A model generated the notes under the pieces. The model saw nothing but the letters and a program-made list of their open reading frames with translations. It was not told where the DNA came from and made no database searches. From Solirubrobacter phytolaccae (GTDB taxonomy: Bacteria > Actinomycetota > Thermoleophilia > Solirubrobacterales > Solirubrobacteraceae), in assembly GCF_027587195.1 (NCBI RefSeq), contig NZ_JAPDDP010000009.1, positions 1 to 64,000 on the forward strand: DNA of 64,000 nt, given 5' to 3'. Both the position numbers and the translations under genes were made by a program. Below are positions 16,003-24,629 of this stretch, piece after piece. Each line of letters starts with the position of its first letter. Position 1 is the first letter of the stretch.

Positions 16003-16875
16003 CTACGGCAATCCTCTCCGGTCGCTACTTAGGGCACAGCCGATACGGGTTGCGACGTCCTCGGGCTCGGGGACGCGGATGAGCTCGTAGCCGGCGTTGC
16101 GGAACAGCTCGTCGCGCTCGGCGTCGCTGCGGCGGCTCGGCGGGCGCGTGTGCGGCGGGCCGTCGAGCTCGACGATGAGCTTGAGGTGCGGCCAGTGGAA
16201 GTCGACTTCTTCGCCGAGGAACGTGGTGTTGACGATCGGGCGCGGCAGGCCTTGGGCGTCGAGGAGGGCGAGGGCGTGGATCTCGCCGCGGGAACGAGTG
16301 CCGGCTGAGCCCGCCTCGTACAGGGCGATGGCCTCGTCGAGGAGGGCGACGTGGCGTCGTCCGTTGGCTCTTTGTCTGGCGTCCTGGGTGGCGAGGAGCG
16401 AGTAGGCGCCGTTGTAGGCCGCCTGGTGGATGACCGCGGTGATCTCGTGCGGGACGCGGACGACGTCGGTGAGGTCGACGAGGAGGCGGGCGACGGAGGT
16501 GACGGGGATGTCGTCCCGGTCGGTGCGGTCGCGCCAGTGGATCGTCGCGCGGCGGTATCGGGTGCCCGGCGACGACTGGCGCTTGCGTGGGACAACGACA
16601 TCGATGAAGGAGGCGCGCCACTTGATGAGCCCGTGGAGCTCAGCCGCGGCCCAGTGGCTGAGCAGAGCGCCCGGGCCGGCAGCGAGGACCGCCGCGAGCA
16701 GCTCGCCTTGGCGGCTCAGCGGTCCGAGCGAGTAGACGCCGCGTGCCCGCCGGCGAAGAGCGCCGCGGTCCACGCGCTTCTTGACCGCGCTGTCCGAGAG
16801 CCCGGCCGCGTGGAGCTGCGCGAGGGTCACCAGCCCGTGCTGGCGCGCCGCGAAGGCCGAGATGGCGAGGTCCAC
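16003..16875 (-). CDS. AbiEi-like winged-helix protein with C-terminal DUF559 nuclease-like domain
   Basis: Encodes 290 residues. The N-terminus (AISAFAARQHGLVTLAQLHA, then RVDRGALRRRARGVYSL) is the winged-helix opening of AbiEi-type antitoxins. The C-terminal 60 residues (VDFHWPHLKLIVELDG, then RD-x-LFRNAGYELIRV) match the DUF559/very-short-patch-repair-like fold, with E/D residues in nuclease positions. Such fusions are abundant and usually solitary in actinobacteria; their role is unproven. GTG 16875 is preferred because the protein then begins at the family N-terminus; the frame is open to GTG 16923, but that start lies across a hairpin. No toxin gene is adjacent. Confidence 0.75.
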   Translation of the reverse strand: MDLAISAFAARQHGLVTLAQLHAAGLSDSAVKKRVDRGALRRRARGVYSLGPLSRQGELLAAVLAAGPGALLSHWAAAELHGLIKWRASFIDVVVPRKRQSSPGTRYRRATIHWRDRTDRDDIPVTSVARLLVDLTDVVRVPHEITAVIHQAAYNGAYSLLATQDARQRANGRRHVALLDEAIALYEAGSAGTRSRGEIHALALLDAQGLPRPIVNTTFLGEEVDFHWPHLKLIVELDGPPHTRPPSRRSDAERDELFRNAGYELIRVPEPEDVATRIGCALSSDRRGLP

Positions 16876-16878
16876 GGA

Positions 16879-16925
16879 GGGTGCGGTCGGAAACTGTCCT
16901 GAGGGGAAAGTTTGCGACCGCACCC
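16879..16925. promoter_or_regulatory. Long imperfect hairpin in the leader of the AbiEi-like gene
   Basis: GGGTGCGGTCG at 16879-16889 pairs with 16915-16925. After one mismatch the stem continues five more base pairs (16891-16895 with 16909-16913), leaving a 13-base loop. It lies immediately upstream of GTG 16875. It could be an autoregulatory operator for the winged-helix protein or an RNA attenuator. No T-run follows, so it is not a standard terminator. Confidence 0.5.
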
Positions 16926-16939
16926 CCGGAGTTTCCGGG
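16925..16939. promoter_or_regulatory. Short perfect hairpin next to the longer one
   Basis: CCCGGA at 16925-16930 and TCCGGG at 16934-16939 with a three-base loop form a compact GC-rich stem abutting the larger hairpin. Its role is unknown. It may be part of the same leader structure or the end of the region between the two minus-strand genes. Confidence 0.3.
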
Positions 16940-16991
16940 TGATCGGTGTGACGGGTCTAGACGCGTTCGTGCCGAATGTGTGCCGAGATCA

Positions 16992-18812
16992 TCACGCGGT
17001 CGTCACGCGCTGGACGACCGTGCCTCCGGCGGTCACGCGGACGTCGACGCGCCGGGCGGGCCGGTCGAGACGCACGCGGAGGGTGCGCGTCGTTGAAGTG
17101 AGGCGCGCGGTGCGGCGCGCGAGGGTGCGCGGGCGCGCGCCGACGGAGCGCACGACGACCTGGACGCGTCGGCTCGAAGCGTCGCGCAGGCGCAGGGTGA
17201 GTTGACGACCGCGAAGGGTGGCGCGGACCGCGAGGGGCGCGGGCGTGGTGGTGGGCTGCGCCGTCGTGGCGGCGAGCCGCGAGGGGGCGGGGGAGGACGT
17301 CGCCTCGGGCTCCGGGACGCGCGTGGCCGTGGTCGGCGTGGCCGGGGTCGCGGTTGCGGTCGGCGTGGCTGTGGCCGTCGGCGTCGTGGTCGGCGTGGCC
17401 GTGGCCGTCGGGGTCGCCGGTGCGGTCGGCGTGGCCGTCGGCGTCGTGGTCGGCGTGGCCGTGGGCGTCGTGGTTGGCGTGGCCGTTGGCGTCGGGACCG
17501 GCCCGTTGGGCGTGGTCCAGGTCGAGACGAAGATGCGGTGCTGGTAGGTCGGGGCCTGCGTGCCGGTGGGCCAGGCGGCGACGGCGCTGTTGGGACCCGA
17601 GGCCGCGACCCGCGGCGGGTAGCTGATGAGCTCGGTCGCGAGGGCGGTCGCCGAGCCGGTGAACGTCCCACCCGCCGGGCGCACGGCCGCGAACACCTGC
17701 AGCGAGCCGCTGCAGCGGGTCGGCGAGACGTTCCAGATCACGTAGAGGGTGCCGTTCGCGTCGTAGTCCGCGCTGCCGTGGCAGAAGGTGTAGTCGACGA
17801 TCTTCTCGGGCGTTCCGACGCCGGTGGCGCTGACCGGCACCGCCCAGCTGCCGTCGCCGCCTTCGCTCCACCAGCCCGGCATGACGACCGTGGCGTTGCC
17901 GTCGGCGTCGATCGCGGCGGTGCCGCCGTCGCCGATGTCCGGCAGCCGGACGGGCGGGAGGAACTCGCGCGCGCCCGCGGGCTTGTAGGCCGCCATGTGG
18001 CGGTAGCCGCTCTCGACGCCCGGCGACTCGGTCCAGGACAGGATCGTGTCGCCGGCCCGGTTCGTCTTGAGGTCCCCGCCGCCCGGGACGCCGCTGAGCG
18101 GGGCCCCGCCCGGCCGGGTGTTGGAGACGATGACGCTCGAGCTGAACTCGCCGCCGGGCGGGCGGATCGCCGCGTACAGGCCGACGTAGTCGTGCCAGCG
18201 GGCGACGATCGTGCCGTCGTCGGCGATCGTGTAGGAGCCGCCGCTGATCGGTCGCTCGCCGGCCGCGGACGGGATCGTGCGCACCGGACCGAACGCGCCG
18301 CCGCGTGGCGCGTCCGCGTAGAAGTTGTGGTCGCAGTCCGAGCCGAACACCGTGACGTTGCCGGCGGCGTCGAGGAGCACCGCGAGCCCGTTCAGCGTGC
18401 ACTCGCCGAACGTGAGCCGGAACGGCCGGCGCGGGCCGTCGGCGGGCATGATCACCCCGACGAGGCTGAACACGAGCCGGGTGCCGTCGTCCACCGCCTC
18501 CGACCACATGATCGCCGCGTCACCGGCCTCGTTGAGCGAGGCGACCGGGTCCCACGGGCCGGTGGTCAGCAGCTCGACCGGGTCCCAGGTGCCGTCGGCG
18601 TGGCGGCGCTGGAACTCGACCAGGCGCGTCTCGTCACCGACCTTGCGCGCCCACGTCACGAGCGCGTCGCTGGCGTCGTTGCCGTAGACGTCCTGCGCGC
18701 CCTGGCCGATCCGGCCGCTGTCGGACACGGCGACCGGCGCCGTCCAGTCAGCGGCGGCGGGCGCCGCGGCGACCAGCATCACCAGCATGAGAAGCAATAC
18801 CGCCGACCGCAC
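16992..18812 (-). CDS. Secreted propeller-like protein with Thr/Pro/Ala-rich linker
   Basis: Encodes 606 residues. GTG 18812 is supported by GGAGG six bases upstream and by the signal peptide it creates (VRSAVLLLMLVMLVAAAPAA, ending ADW). Residues about 25-430 consist of repeated beta-rich units with D-A-x-G-N-x-T-V and W-T/S-x-x-x-G, like the extracellular propellers common in this group. A linker of about 75 residues built from ATPT and TTTP repeats follows. The last 95 residues form an Arg/Thr-rich beta-sandwich. It probably is a cell-surface or secreted binding protein; the ligand is unknown. It is followed in the same orientation, 44 bases upstream, by another propeller gene. Confidence 0.65.
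   Translation of the reverse strand: MRSAVLLLMLVMLVAAAPAAADWTAPVAVSDSGRIGQGAQDVYGNDASDALVTWARKVGDETRLVEFQRRHADGTWDPVELLTTGPWDPVASLNEAGDAAIMWSEAVDDGTRLVFSLVGVIMPADGPRRPFRLTFGECTLNGLAVLLDAAGNVTVFGSDCDHNFYADAPRGGAFGPVRTIPSAAGERPISGGSYTIADDGTIVARWHDYVGLYAAIRPPGGEFSSSVIVSNTRPGGAPLSGVPGGGDLKTNRAGDTILSWTESPGVESGYRHMAAYKPAGAREFLPPVRLPDIGDGGTAAIDADGNATVVMPGWWSEGGDGSWAVPVSATGVGTPEKIVDYTFCHGSADYDANGTLYVIWNVSPTRCSGSLQVFAAVRPAGGTFTGSATALATELISYPPRVAASGPNSAVAAWPTGTQAPTYQHRIFVSTWTTPNGPVPTPTATPTTTPTATPTTTPTATPTAPATPTATATPTTTPTATATPTATATPATPTTATRVPEPEATSSPAPSRLAATTAQPTTTPAPLAVRATLRGRQLTLRLRDASSRRVQVVVRSVGARPRTLARRTARLTSTTRTLRVRLDRPARRVDVRVTAGGTVVQRVTTA
17371..17464 (-). repeat. Direct repeat encoding Thr/Pro/Ala linker
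   Basis: An identical 34-base segment occurs at 17371-17404 and 17431-17464, within a wider block (about 17320-17510) of degenerate GGCGTGGCCGT units. It encodes the ATPTTTPTATP linker of the secreted protein. Such tracts vary in length by slippage and act as flexible spacers, often glycosylated in actinobacteria. Confidence 0.7.
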
Positions 18813-18856
18813 CGGGAACCTCCATCGTTCGTCGTCGCGGGAGGCTGGTACCCCGT

Positions 18857-19849
18857 TCAGCCGTCGATCACGCTCAGCGCGTACAGGTTCCTCGGGTGCG
18901 TGCCGACCCGCGCGCCGGTCGCGACGTCCAGCACCGCTGGCTGCGCGTAGACCCGGCCTGCCGCCACCGCCGTCGCGTCCCCGGCGGCGCGCCACAGCAC
19001 GCGGCCGGTCGTGCTGCGCGCCGTGATCTTTCCGCGTCCGCCGGCGATGATCGTGCGCCCGGAGACGAAGACGTCCGTGCTCCGTGAGTCGCGCGCGAGC
19101 AGCCGCCACGTCCGCGTGTCGTACATGCGCAGCCCGCGGGTGCCGCCGATCGCGAGCGTGGTGCCGGTGAATGCGGCGGTCGACGCCACCCCGTCGAAGC
19201 GCCGGGTCCGCACGCGCAGCGTCGCCGGGTCGAGCGTCGCGATCCGGCCCTTCCCCACGATGAACGCGCGGCGGTCGCTGCCGGCGAGCGCCACGTCGCG
19301 CGTCATGCCCGGGACCCGGATGAACGTCCGGCGGACGCGCCCCGCCGCCGACACCACGGCGACCTCGATCCCGCGCCCGCGCCGGACCTCGTTGACGAGC
19401 ACGCCGCGGCCCGCGACGACCTCGCCGTCCGGGGTCCCGAACGAGAACCCGATCTGGCGACGGCTGAGGATCTCGCCACTGTCGGGGTCGACGACCACGA
19501 GCGCGCCGCTCTGCAACATCGCGGCGACCATGCCCGGGAACACGACCGCCTCGGCGGCGATGCCCGTGCGGACCTGGCGCTCGATCCGCATCGCCCCGGC
19601 GTCCACGATCCAGAGCCCGACGCGACCCCGGCCAGGCGTCGGCGGGTCGGGCAGGCCGGAGGAGGACAGGCCGATCGCGAACCGTCGCCCGTCCGGCGCC
19701 AGCGCCGGTCTCGCGTGCGGTTCCTCGACCGCGATCGTCGGCCCCACCGGCTGCAGGGTGTCGCGCTCGAACCGGCCCAGGGTGTGCTCGACGACGCCGA
19801 GCGGTTGCGGAGCGAGCACGGCCGACACGAGCGCAAGCGTGAGGCGCAC
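18857..19849 (-). CDS. Secreted beta-propeller protein
   Basis: A 330-residue protein starting at GTG 19849 with a short signal sequence (VRLTLALVSAVLA). The rest reads as seven or eight repeated blades: ALAPDGRRFAIG, ALVVVDPDSGEI, RIATLDPATLRVRTRRFDG, LRMYDTRTWRLLARD and ITARSTTGRVLW are WD40/PQQ-like strands. It lacks catalytic motifs I can recognise. It lies upstream of the larger propeller gene on the same strand and is divergent from the MATE transporter, whose start is 28 bases away. A scaffold or binding role outside the cell is likely. Confidence 0.6.
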   Translation of the reverse strand: MRLTLALVSAVLAPQPLGVVEHTLGRFERDTLQPVGPTIAVEEPHARPALAPDGRRFAIGLSSSGLPDPPTPGRGRVGLWIVDAGAMRIERQVRTGIAAEAVVFPGMVAAMLQSGALVVVDPDSGEILSRRQIGFSFGTPDGEVVAGRGVLVNEVRRGRGIEVAVVSAAGRVRRTFIRVPGMTRDVALAGSDRRAFIVGKGRIATLDPATLRVRTRRFDGVASTAAFTGTTLAIGGTRGLRMYDTRTWRLLARDSRSTDVFVSGRTIIAGGRGKITARSTTGRVLWRAAGDATAVAAGRVYAQPAVLDVATGARVGTHPRNLYALSVIDG

Positions 19850-19876
19850 GGCCGAAAACTACTGTGTGGATGGTCA

Positions 19877-21154
19877 ATGCTCAACCTCGCTCGCAGCGCG
19901 GCGCCGATCTACCTGGCGGTCGTGGCCACGACCATCGGCGCGACCGTCGACGCCGCCGTGCTCGGGCACTACGACACGACCGCGCTCGCGCGGTTCACCG
20001 CGGTGATGGCCGTGTTCATCCCGGCGGTGACCGTCGTCACGGGCGCGCAGCGCGGTGTCGTGCCGTCGCTCGCGCAAGCGGTGGACGACCCGCAGCGGCT
20101 GCGCGCGAACCTGCGGGCCTCGATGTGGCTGGCGCTCGCGGTCGGCGCGCTCGGCGCCGCGGCGGTGCTCGGCACGCGCGGTGTCGGACGGCTCGTCGGG
20201 GCCGCGGAGGAGGTGGCGCAGGTCCCGGTCACGCTGCTGGTCCTGCTCGCCGCGAGCGTCGTGCTGACCGCCGTGCAGGCGACGGGCTCGGCGGTCGCGA
20301 TCGCGCTCGACCGGGCAGGCCTCGTGTTCCGGGCCGGCGTGACCGCGACCGCCGTCGGCGTCGCCGGGACGCTGCTGCTCGTGCCCGCGCTCGGCCTCGT
20401 CGGCACGGGCTGGGCGATGCTCGCCTCGACCGCCACGTACGCCGTCCTCGTGCACGCGACGGTCGCGCGCTCCGCAGGCCTCGGCGCCGCGGCCGTGCGG
20501 ATCGGGCGCCCGCCCGTCGCGGCGATCGTCGCGCTGGCGCGGGTCGGGATCCCGCTCGCGGCGACGGTGCTCGTGAAGTTCGCGGTCCTCGGGGTGGTGG
20601 CGCTCGCGGTGACGCGCCAGGGCGTGGACGCGGCCGCCGCGCACACCGTCGCGCTCTCGCTGGCGAACCTCGCCTTCGCGGCCGCGGTGGCGATCGGGCA
20701 GGCGGTGATCCCACGCGTTGCGCGAGCGGAGGACCGCGCAGGCCGGCGCGCGCCCGTGGTCGACGGCGTCAAGCTCGCGCTGGTGACGCTCGTGGTCGTC
20801 GGCGCGCTCGTGGCCGTGCTCCACGCTCCGATCGTCGGCGTCTTCACGAGCGATCCCGCCGTGGCGCGCGCCGTGACGAACCTGCTGCCGATCGTCGCCG
20901 TGGTGGTGCTCGCCGACGCGGTGCAGGCCGTCGTCGGGTTCGGGCTGGTCGGGCTGCGACGGGCATCCGCGAGCCTGTTGGGCTTCGCCGCGTGTTACGG
21001 GGTCCTGGCCGTGCTCGCGGTCCCGGTCGCGGACGCGGGGGGACTGGAGGCGCTGTGGATCGCCCTCGCGGTCGCGAACGGGTTGCTCGTGGTCATCCAG
21101 TCGACCTTCTTCACGCGCTTGAGTTCGAACGCGCCACCGCGAATTATCTTGTGA
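19877..21154 (+). CDS. MATE-family efflux transporter
   Basis: A 425-residue integral membrane protein with about 12 helices in two similar halves. The opening LARSAAPIYLAVVATTIGAT, then VDAAVLGHYDTTALA, corresponds to the NorM/DinF pattern (P-x-x-x-x-x-x-x-x-x-x-x-D-x-x-x-x-G). GLVGTGWAMLASTATYAVLV is the TM6 pattern. It would export drugs or metabolites in exchange for sodium or protons, or act as a lipid-linked flippase; substrates cannot be predicted. ATG 19877 is chosen because it starts the first helix; the frame is open upstream to 19715 with non-coding-like sequence opposite the divergent gene. Confidence 0.8.
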   Translation: MLNLARSAAPIYLAVVATTIGATVDAAVLGHYDTTALARFTAVMAVFIPAVTVVTGAQRGVVPSLAQAVDDPQRLRANLRASMWLALAVGALGAAAVLGTRGVGRLVGAAEEVAQVPVTLLVLLAASVVLTAVQATGSAVAIALDRAGLVFRAGVTATAVGVAGTLLLVPALGLVGTGWAMLASTATYAVLVHATVARSAGLGAAAVRIGRPPVAAIVALARVGIPLAATVLVKFAVLGVVALAVTRQGVDAAAAHTVALSLANLAFAAAVAIGQAVIPRVARAEDRAGRRAPVVDGVKLALVTLVVVGALVAVLHAPIVGVFTSDPAVARAVTNLLPIVAVVVLADAVQAVVGFGLVGLRRASASLLGFAACYGVLAVLAVPVADAGGLEALWIALAVANGLLVVIQSTFFTRLSSNAPPRIIL

Positions 21155-21157
21155 CTC

Positions 21158-21925
21158 ATGGCACGCACATGGAAGTTGCTCGGGGGCGCCGCCGTCGCGG
21201 TGCTCGTGGCCACGGTCGTCCCGGCCGGCGCGCAGGCCTGCTCGCTCGCGGTCGTCAACGCACAGGTCGTCGCTCCCGCCGAGTCGGCGTCGATCGTCCA
21301 GACCGGGGAGGCACTGCCGATCCGCGTCAAGTTCGGCGACAGCGGGACGTACGCGCCGGCCCAGGTCGGCATCGCGCGGATGAACACGTCGACGCTGCCG
21401 CCGCTCGGCGCCTCCCTGCCGGCTGAGGTCGGGACCGTCGTGGAGACGGTGCCGCTGACGTTCGACCCGGCGACGGGGACCTGGGGCGCGGACGCCAACG
21501 GCAACGACTGGGCGCTGACGCCCGGCGAGTACGTGTGGCAGGCGTCCGCCACCCTGACCGTCCCCGCGCCGCCGCCCCCGGTCGAGGGACAGCCGGTGTC
21601 CAGCTGCGGCGGGCCCTTCACGCTGAGCCTGGACGGTCGGTGGGTGCATCGCTTCACCGTGCTCGGGGCGAGCGCCGTGACCACGAAGGCCGGCAAGGCC
21701 CGCGCGGGGCGCGCGAAGGTCAGCGGGCAGATCGCCAAGACGTTCCCCGGCAAGGTCCGGCTGACGGTCGCGTGCCCGGGCAAGCGCGAGCGCACGACGT
21801 TCGTGCCGACCGCCGACGGGCGCTGGAGTCGCACGGTGCTCGCCAAGCGCGGCTGCACGGTCAAGGCCGCGGTCGCCGCCCGCACGGGGTGGGCCGCGTC
21901 GGAGGCCTCGGCGCGCGTCACCTGA
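21158..21925 (+). CDS. Secreted hypothetical protein
   Basis: Encodes 255 residues with a clear signal peptide (RTWKLLGGAAVAVLVATVVP, cut near GAQA). The mature protein starts with ACSLAV. Two beta-rich domains follow, joined by a proline run (APPPPVEGQPVSSCGGPF). The last 80 residues resemble a carboxypeptidase-regulatory or Ig-like sandwich with paired cysteines (VACPGK and KRGCTVK). It starts three bases after the MATE stop, so it is co-transcribed with it. Family and function are not recognised. Confidence 0.55.
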   Translation: MARTWKLLGGAAVAVLVATVVPAGAQACSLAVVNAQVVAPAESASIVQTGEALPIRVKFGDSGTYAPAQVGIARMNTSTLPPLGASLPAEVGTVVETVPLTFDPATGTWGADANGNDWALTPGEYVWQASATLTVPAPPPPVEGQPVSSCGGPFTLSLDGRWVHRFTVLGASAVTTKAGKARAGRAKVSGQIAKTFPGKVRLTVACPGKRERTTFVPTADGRWSRTVLAKRGCTVKAAVAARTGWAASEASARVT

Positions 21926-22517
21926 TCACGGCGAGCAGCCACGGGCGGCTGCGCTGCACCGTCACGAGCTGGCCGTGCGGCGCGAGCTGGGCCATGAAGG
22001 CGCGGCTCGACCAGTGATGGATGTGGCCGGGCGTGTTGCCGCGCTCGGCCAGGTACGCGCCGCGGGCGACGTTGAGCGCCCGCCACAGCGGCTCGTCGGG
22101 CACCGTCACGACGACGCCGCGGCGGGCGACGCGGGTGGCCTCGGCCAGCGCCTGCGCCGGGTCGGTCACGAGCTGGAGCATCTCGATCAGCGTCACGACG
22201 TCGAAGCTGCCGTCGGCGAACGGCAGCGCGTGCGCGTCGCCCGTGATCAGCTCGACCCGAGCGTCACGGGTCGCCCACGCGGCGCGGAGCTTCGGCACGT
22301 CGCGGTCGAGGCCCACCACACGCGCCCCGGGCGGGAGTCGTGCGGCCAGGTGCTCCGTCACGACGCCTTCACCGCAGCCCACGTCGAGCAGATCGGCCGG
22401 CGCGAGCTCGTCGACGAGCCCGTCGAGCTCCGCGAGAAACCGCGCGACCAGGCGCCGGGTCAGCGGGTTGCGCGAGTCGTACTTGTTGTAGACGTTGCCG
22501 GGATAGGGCTCGGGCAC
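21918..22517 (-). CDS. Class I SAM-dependent methyltransferase
   Basis: A 199-residue protein with the Rossmann-fold SAM site DLLDVGCGEGVVTEHL (motif I), VVGLDRD (motif II acidic residue), GDAHALPFADGSFDVVTLIE (motifs III/IV) and the post-motif RVARRGVVVTVP. This matches UbiE/Methyltransf_11-like enzymes of minimal length. GTG 22517 opens the protein; its start is 17 bases from the divergent epimerase gene. Together with the epimerase and aminotransferase it suggests modification of a sugar or glycolipid. The acceptor is unknown. The end overlaps the secreted-protein gene by eight bases. Confidence 0.8.
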   Translation of the reverse strand: MPEPYPGNVYNKYDSRNPLTRRLVARFLAELDGLVDELAPADLLDVGCGEGVVTEHLAARLPPGARVVGLDRDVPKLRAAWATRDARVELITGDAHALPFADGSFDVVTLIEMLQLVTDPAQALAEATRVARRGVVVTVPDEPLWRALNVARGAYLAERGNTPGHIHHWSSRAFMAQLAPHGQLVTVQRSRPWLLAVIR

Positions 22518-22534
22518 GCGCGGATGATGGCAAC

Positions 22535-23491
22535 ATGCGGGACTTGGGACGGGTCTTGCTCATTGGCGGTGCCGGCTTCATCGGTGCTCACCTCGCCTCC
22601 GAGCTGTCCGGACGTGGGGAGGACGTCGTCGTGCTCGACGACGACCGGACGTGGAGCACGGATGCCGACGGCGCGGCCGCCAGGGCGCGCGAGTGGCGCA
22701 GGCGGATGCTGCTCGGCGACGTGGAGCTCCGGCACGGGGCCGCCGAGCACGCGGCGGCAGTCCTGGCCGCGGTCGAGCCGGAGGTCGTGGTGCACCTGGC
22801 CAACCTCCCGCTGGTCGGCGTGGCGAGCCGCGATCCCGCGCTGGCACGCGCCGCGATCGTGGGGACCACCGCCGCCGTCCTCGCGGGCGTGGAGCGGCAC
22901 GCGCCCGATGCGCGGCTGACCTACGTGTCCTCGAGCATGGTCTACGGGGACTTCGCCGGCGACCCACAGCCCGAGACCGCCCCGCTGGTGCCGCGCGAGC
23001 CGTACGGCGCCGGCAAGCTGGAGGCCGAGCGGCTCGTCCGCGCTTCCCGCACCCGCTGGACGATCGTGCGCCCGTCGGCCGTGTACGGGCCGGGTGACGG
23101 CCACGGCCGCTTCGCCACGCGCCTCGTCGACGCGGCGGTCCACGGCCGCCCGCTGCGGCTGACCGCCGACCCGGACACGCGACTGGACTTCACCGCCGTC
23201 ACCGACGTGGCCCGAGGGCTCGCCGACGCGGCGCTCTCGCCGGCCGCCGAGCACGGCACGTTCAACCTCGCGGCGGGCCGCGCACGGTCGCTCCGTGACG
23301 CGATCGACGCCGTTCGCGCGCTGGGCGGCGACGTCGAGGTCGAGCTGGCGGCCGCGCCCGGCCCGCACCCGCGCCGGGGCACGCTGGACATCACGCGTGC
23401 CCGCGAGACGTTCGGCTTCGCGCCGCGCTTCGCCTTGGAGGACGGCCTGGCCGCGCACCTGGACGTCGCCCGCTCGCTCGCGCCGGCATGA
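22535..23491 (+). CDS. NAD-dependent sugar epimerase/dehydratase
   Basis: A 318-residue extended short-chain dehydrogenase. GGAGFIGAHLA near residue 10 is the NAD(P)-binding glycine motif. YVSSSMVYGDF supplies the catalytic Ser, and EPYGAGKLEAERL supplies the YxxxK pair. VRPSAVYGPGD and LDFTAVTDVARGL are the usual substrate-domain landmarks of nucleotide-sugar epimerases. ATG 22535 follows GGATGATGG. Its stop overlaps the aminotransferase start (ATGA), so the two act together, probably making a keto or epimerised nucleotide sugar that the partner aminates. Confidence 0.85.
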   Translation: MRDLGRVLLIGGAGFIGAHLASELSGRGEDVVVLDDDRTWSTDADGAAARAREWRRRMLLGDVELRHGAAEHAAAVLAAVEPEVVVHLANLPLVGVASRDPALARAAIVGTTAAVLAGVERHAPDARLTYVSSSMVYGDFAGDPQPETAPLVPREPYGAGKLEAERLVRASRTRWTIVRPSAVYGPGDGHGRFATRLVDAAVHGRPLRLTADPDTRLDFTAVTDVARGLADAALSPAAEHGTFNLAAGRARSLRDAIDAVRALGGDVEVELAAAPGPHPRRGTLDITRARETFGFAPRFALEDGLAAHLDVARSLAPA

Positions 23492-24561
23492 GCGAGCCGC
23501 TGCCCTTCTTCGCCGCGCAGCGGACGTGGGCCGAGCACGGCCAGCGCTACGCCGCGTTGATGGCCGAGGCGCTGGCCACCGGGCAGGCGTTGCAGGGGCC
23601 GGCGGTCGCCGCGTTCGAGGCGGCACTCGCGGAGCGCTGCGGGCGGCGGCACGCGGTCGCGGTCGGGTCGGGCACGGATGCGCTGTTCTTCGCGCTCGTG
23701 GCTGCAGGCGTCGGGCCGGGGGACGAGGTGCTCGTGCCCGCGATCTCGTTCATCGCGACCGCGTCCTGCGTGCTGCGCGCGGGCGCGATGCCGGTCTTCG
23801 TCGATGTCGACCCGTGGCTGCGGCTGGACCTCGACGCCGCGCGCGCAGCACGCACGCCGGCGACGAAGGCGCTGATCGCGGTCGACCTGTACGGGCAGAC
23901 CGTGGACCCCGACGCGTTCACCGCCTTCGCGACCGAGCACGGAACCGTGCTGATCGAGGACGCGGCGCAGGCACTCGGCGCGCAGTCCGCCGGCTCGATC
24001 GGCCGGCTGTCGTGCTGCTCGTTCGACCCGACGAAGACGATCGCGGCGCCCGGCAGCGGTGGCGCCGTCCTGTGCGACGACGACGAGGCCGCAACGCGGC
24101 TCCGGCGCTTGCGCTGGCACGGGCGCGACGAGGACGGGCGCTTCGCGACGCTCGGGTACAACTCGCAGCTGCCGAGCGCCTCGGCGGCCGTGCTGCACGA
24201 CAAGCTCGCCTACGACGTCACCTGGACCGCCCGCCGCCGCGCGATCGCCGCCGCCTACGACGAGGCGCTCGCGCACACGGAGCACCGCCCGGTCGGCGTC
24301 GCACCGGGCCGCGACCACGTCTTCCACAAGTACGTCTTGCGCACCCCGGACCGCGCCGCGCTCGCCGACACGCTGGCCGCCGCGGGGATCCCCACGCGCA
24401 TCCACTACGACCGTCCGCTGTACCGCGAGCCCGTGTTCGGAGGCGGTGCGCACGACTGCCCCGCTGCCGAGGCGGCGTGCCGCGAGGTGCTCTCGCTGCC
24501 GATCCACGCGTACCTCAGCGACGCCGAGGTCGAGCACGTGACCGCCGCGCTCCGAAAGTAG
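23488..24561 (+). CDS. DegT/DnrJ/EryC1/StrS-type sugar aminotransferase
   Basis: A 357-residue PLP-dependent enzyme that aminates keto groups of nucleotide-linked sugars. Visible landmarks are GSGTDALFFAL (phosphate-binding region), GDEVLVPAISFIATASCV, DLYGQTVDPDAF, IEDAAQALGA (the Asp that contacts the PLP ring nitrogen) and SFDPTKTIAAPGSGGAV, where the lysine forms the Schiff base. The C-terminus (GIPTRIHYDRPLYREPVF) is also typical. It is coupled to the epimerase gene by a four-base overlap. The product would be an amino sugar for surface polysaccharide or a secondary metabolite. Confidence 0.9.
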   Translation: MSEPLPFFAAQRTWAEHGQRYAALMAEALATGQALQGPAVAAFEAALAERCGRRHAVAVGSGTDALFFALVAAGVGPGDEVLVPAISFIATASCVLRAGAMPVFVDVDPWLRLDLDAARAARTPATKALIAVDLYGQTVDPDAFTAFATEHGTVLIEDAAQALGAQSAGSIGRLSCCSFDPTKTIAAPGSGGAVLCDDDEAATRLRRLRWHGRDEDGRFATLGYNSQLPSASAAVLHDKLAYDVTWTARRRAIAAAYDEALAHTEHRPVGVAPGRDHVFHKYVLRTPDRAALADTLAAAGIPTRIHYDRPLYREPVFGGGAHDCPAAEAACREVLSLPIHAYLSDAEVEHVTAALRK

Positions 24562-24629
24562 ACGCTCGCACATGCATACGCGCACCTGAGCTATTCACGC
24601 GCTCACGCGAACGCGATTCCATTCACGAC

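Noticed and set aside
16028-16036. TTAGGGCAC resembling the half-site at 6722
   Set aside because: It lies inside the 3' end of the AbiEi-like gene, lacks the inverted partner and is not upstream of any gene.
17320-17510. Tandem GGCGTGGCCGT-type units as a possible CRISPR or regulatory repeat
   Set aside because: The units are in frame with, and encode, a Thr/Pro/Ala linker. There are no regular spacers.
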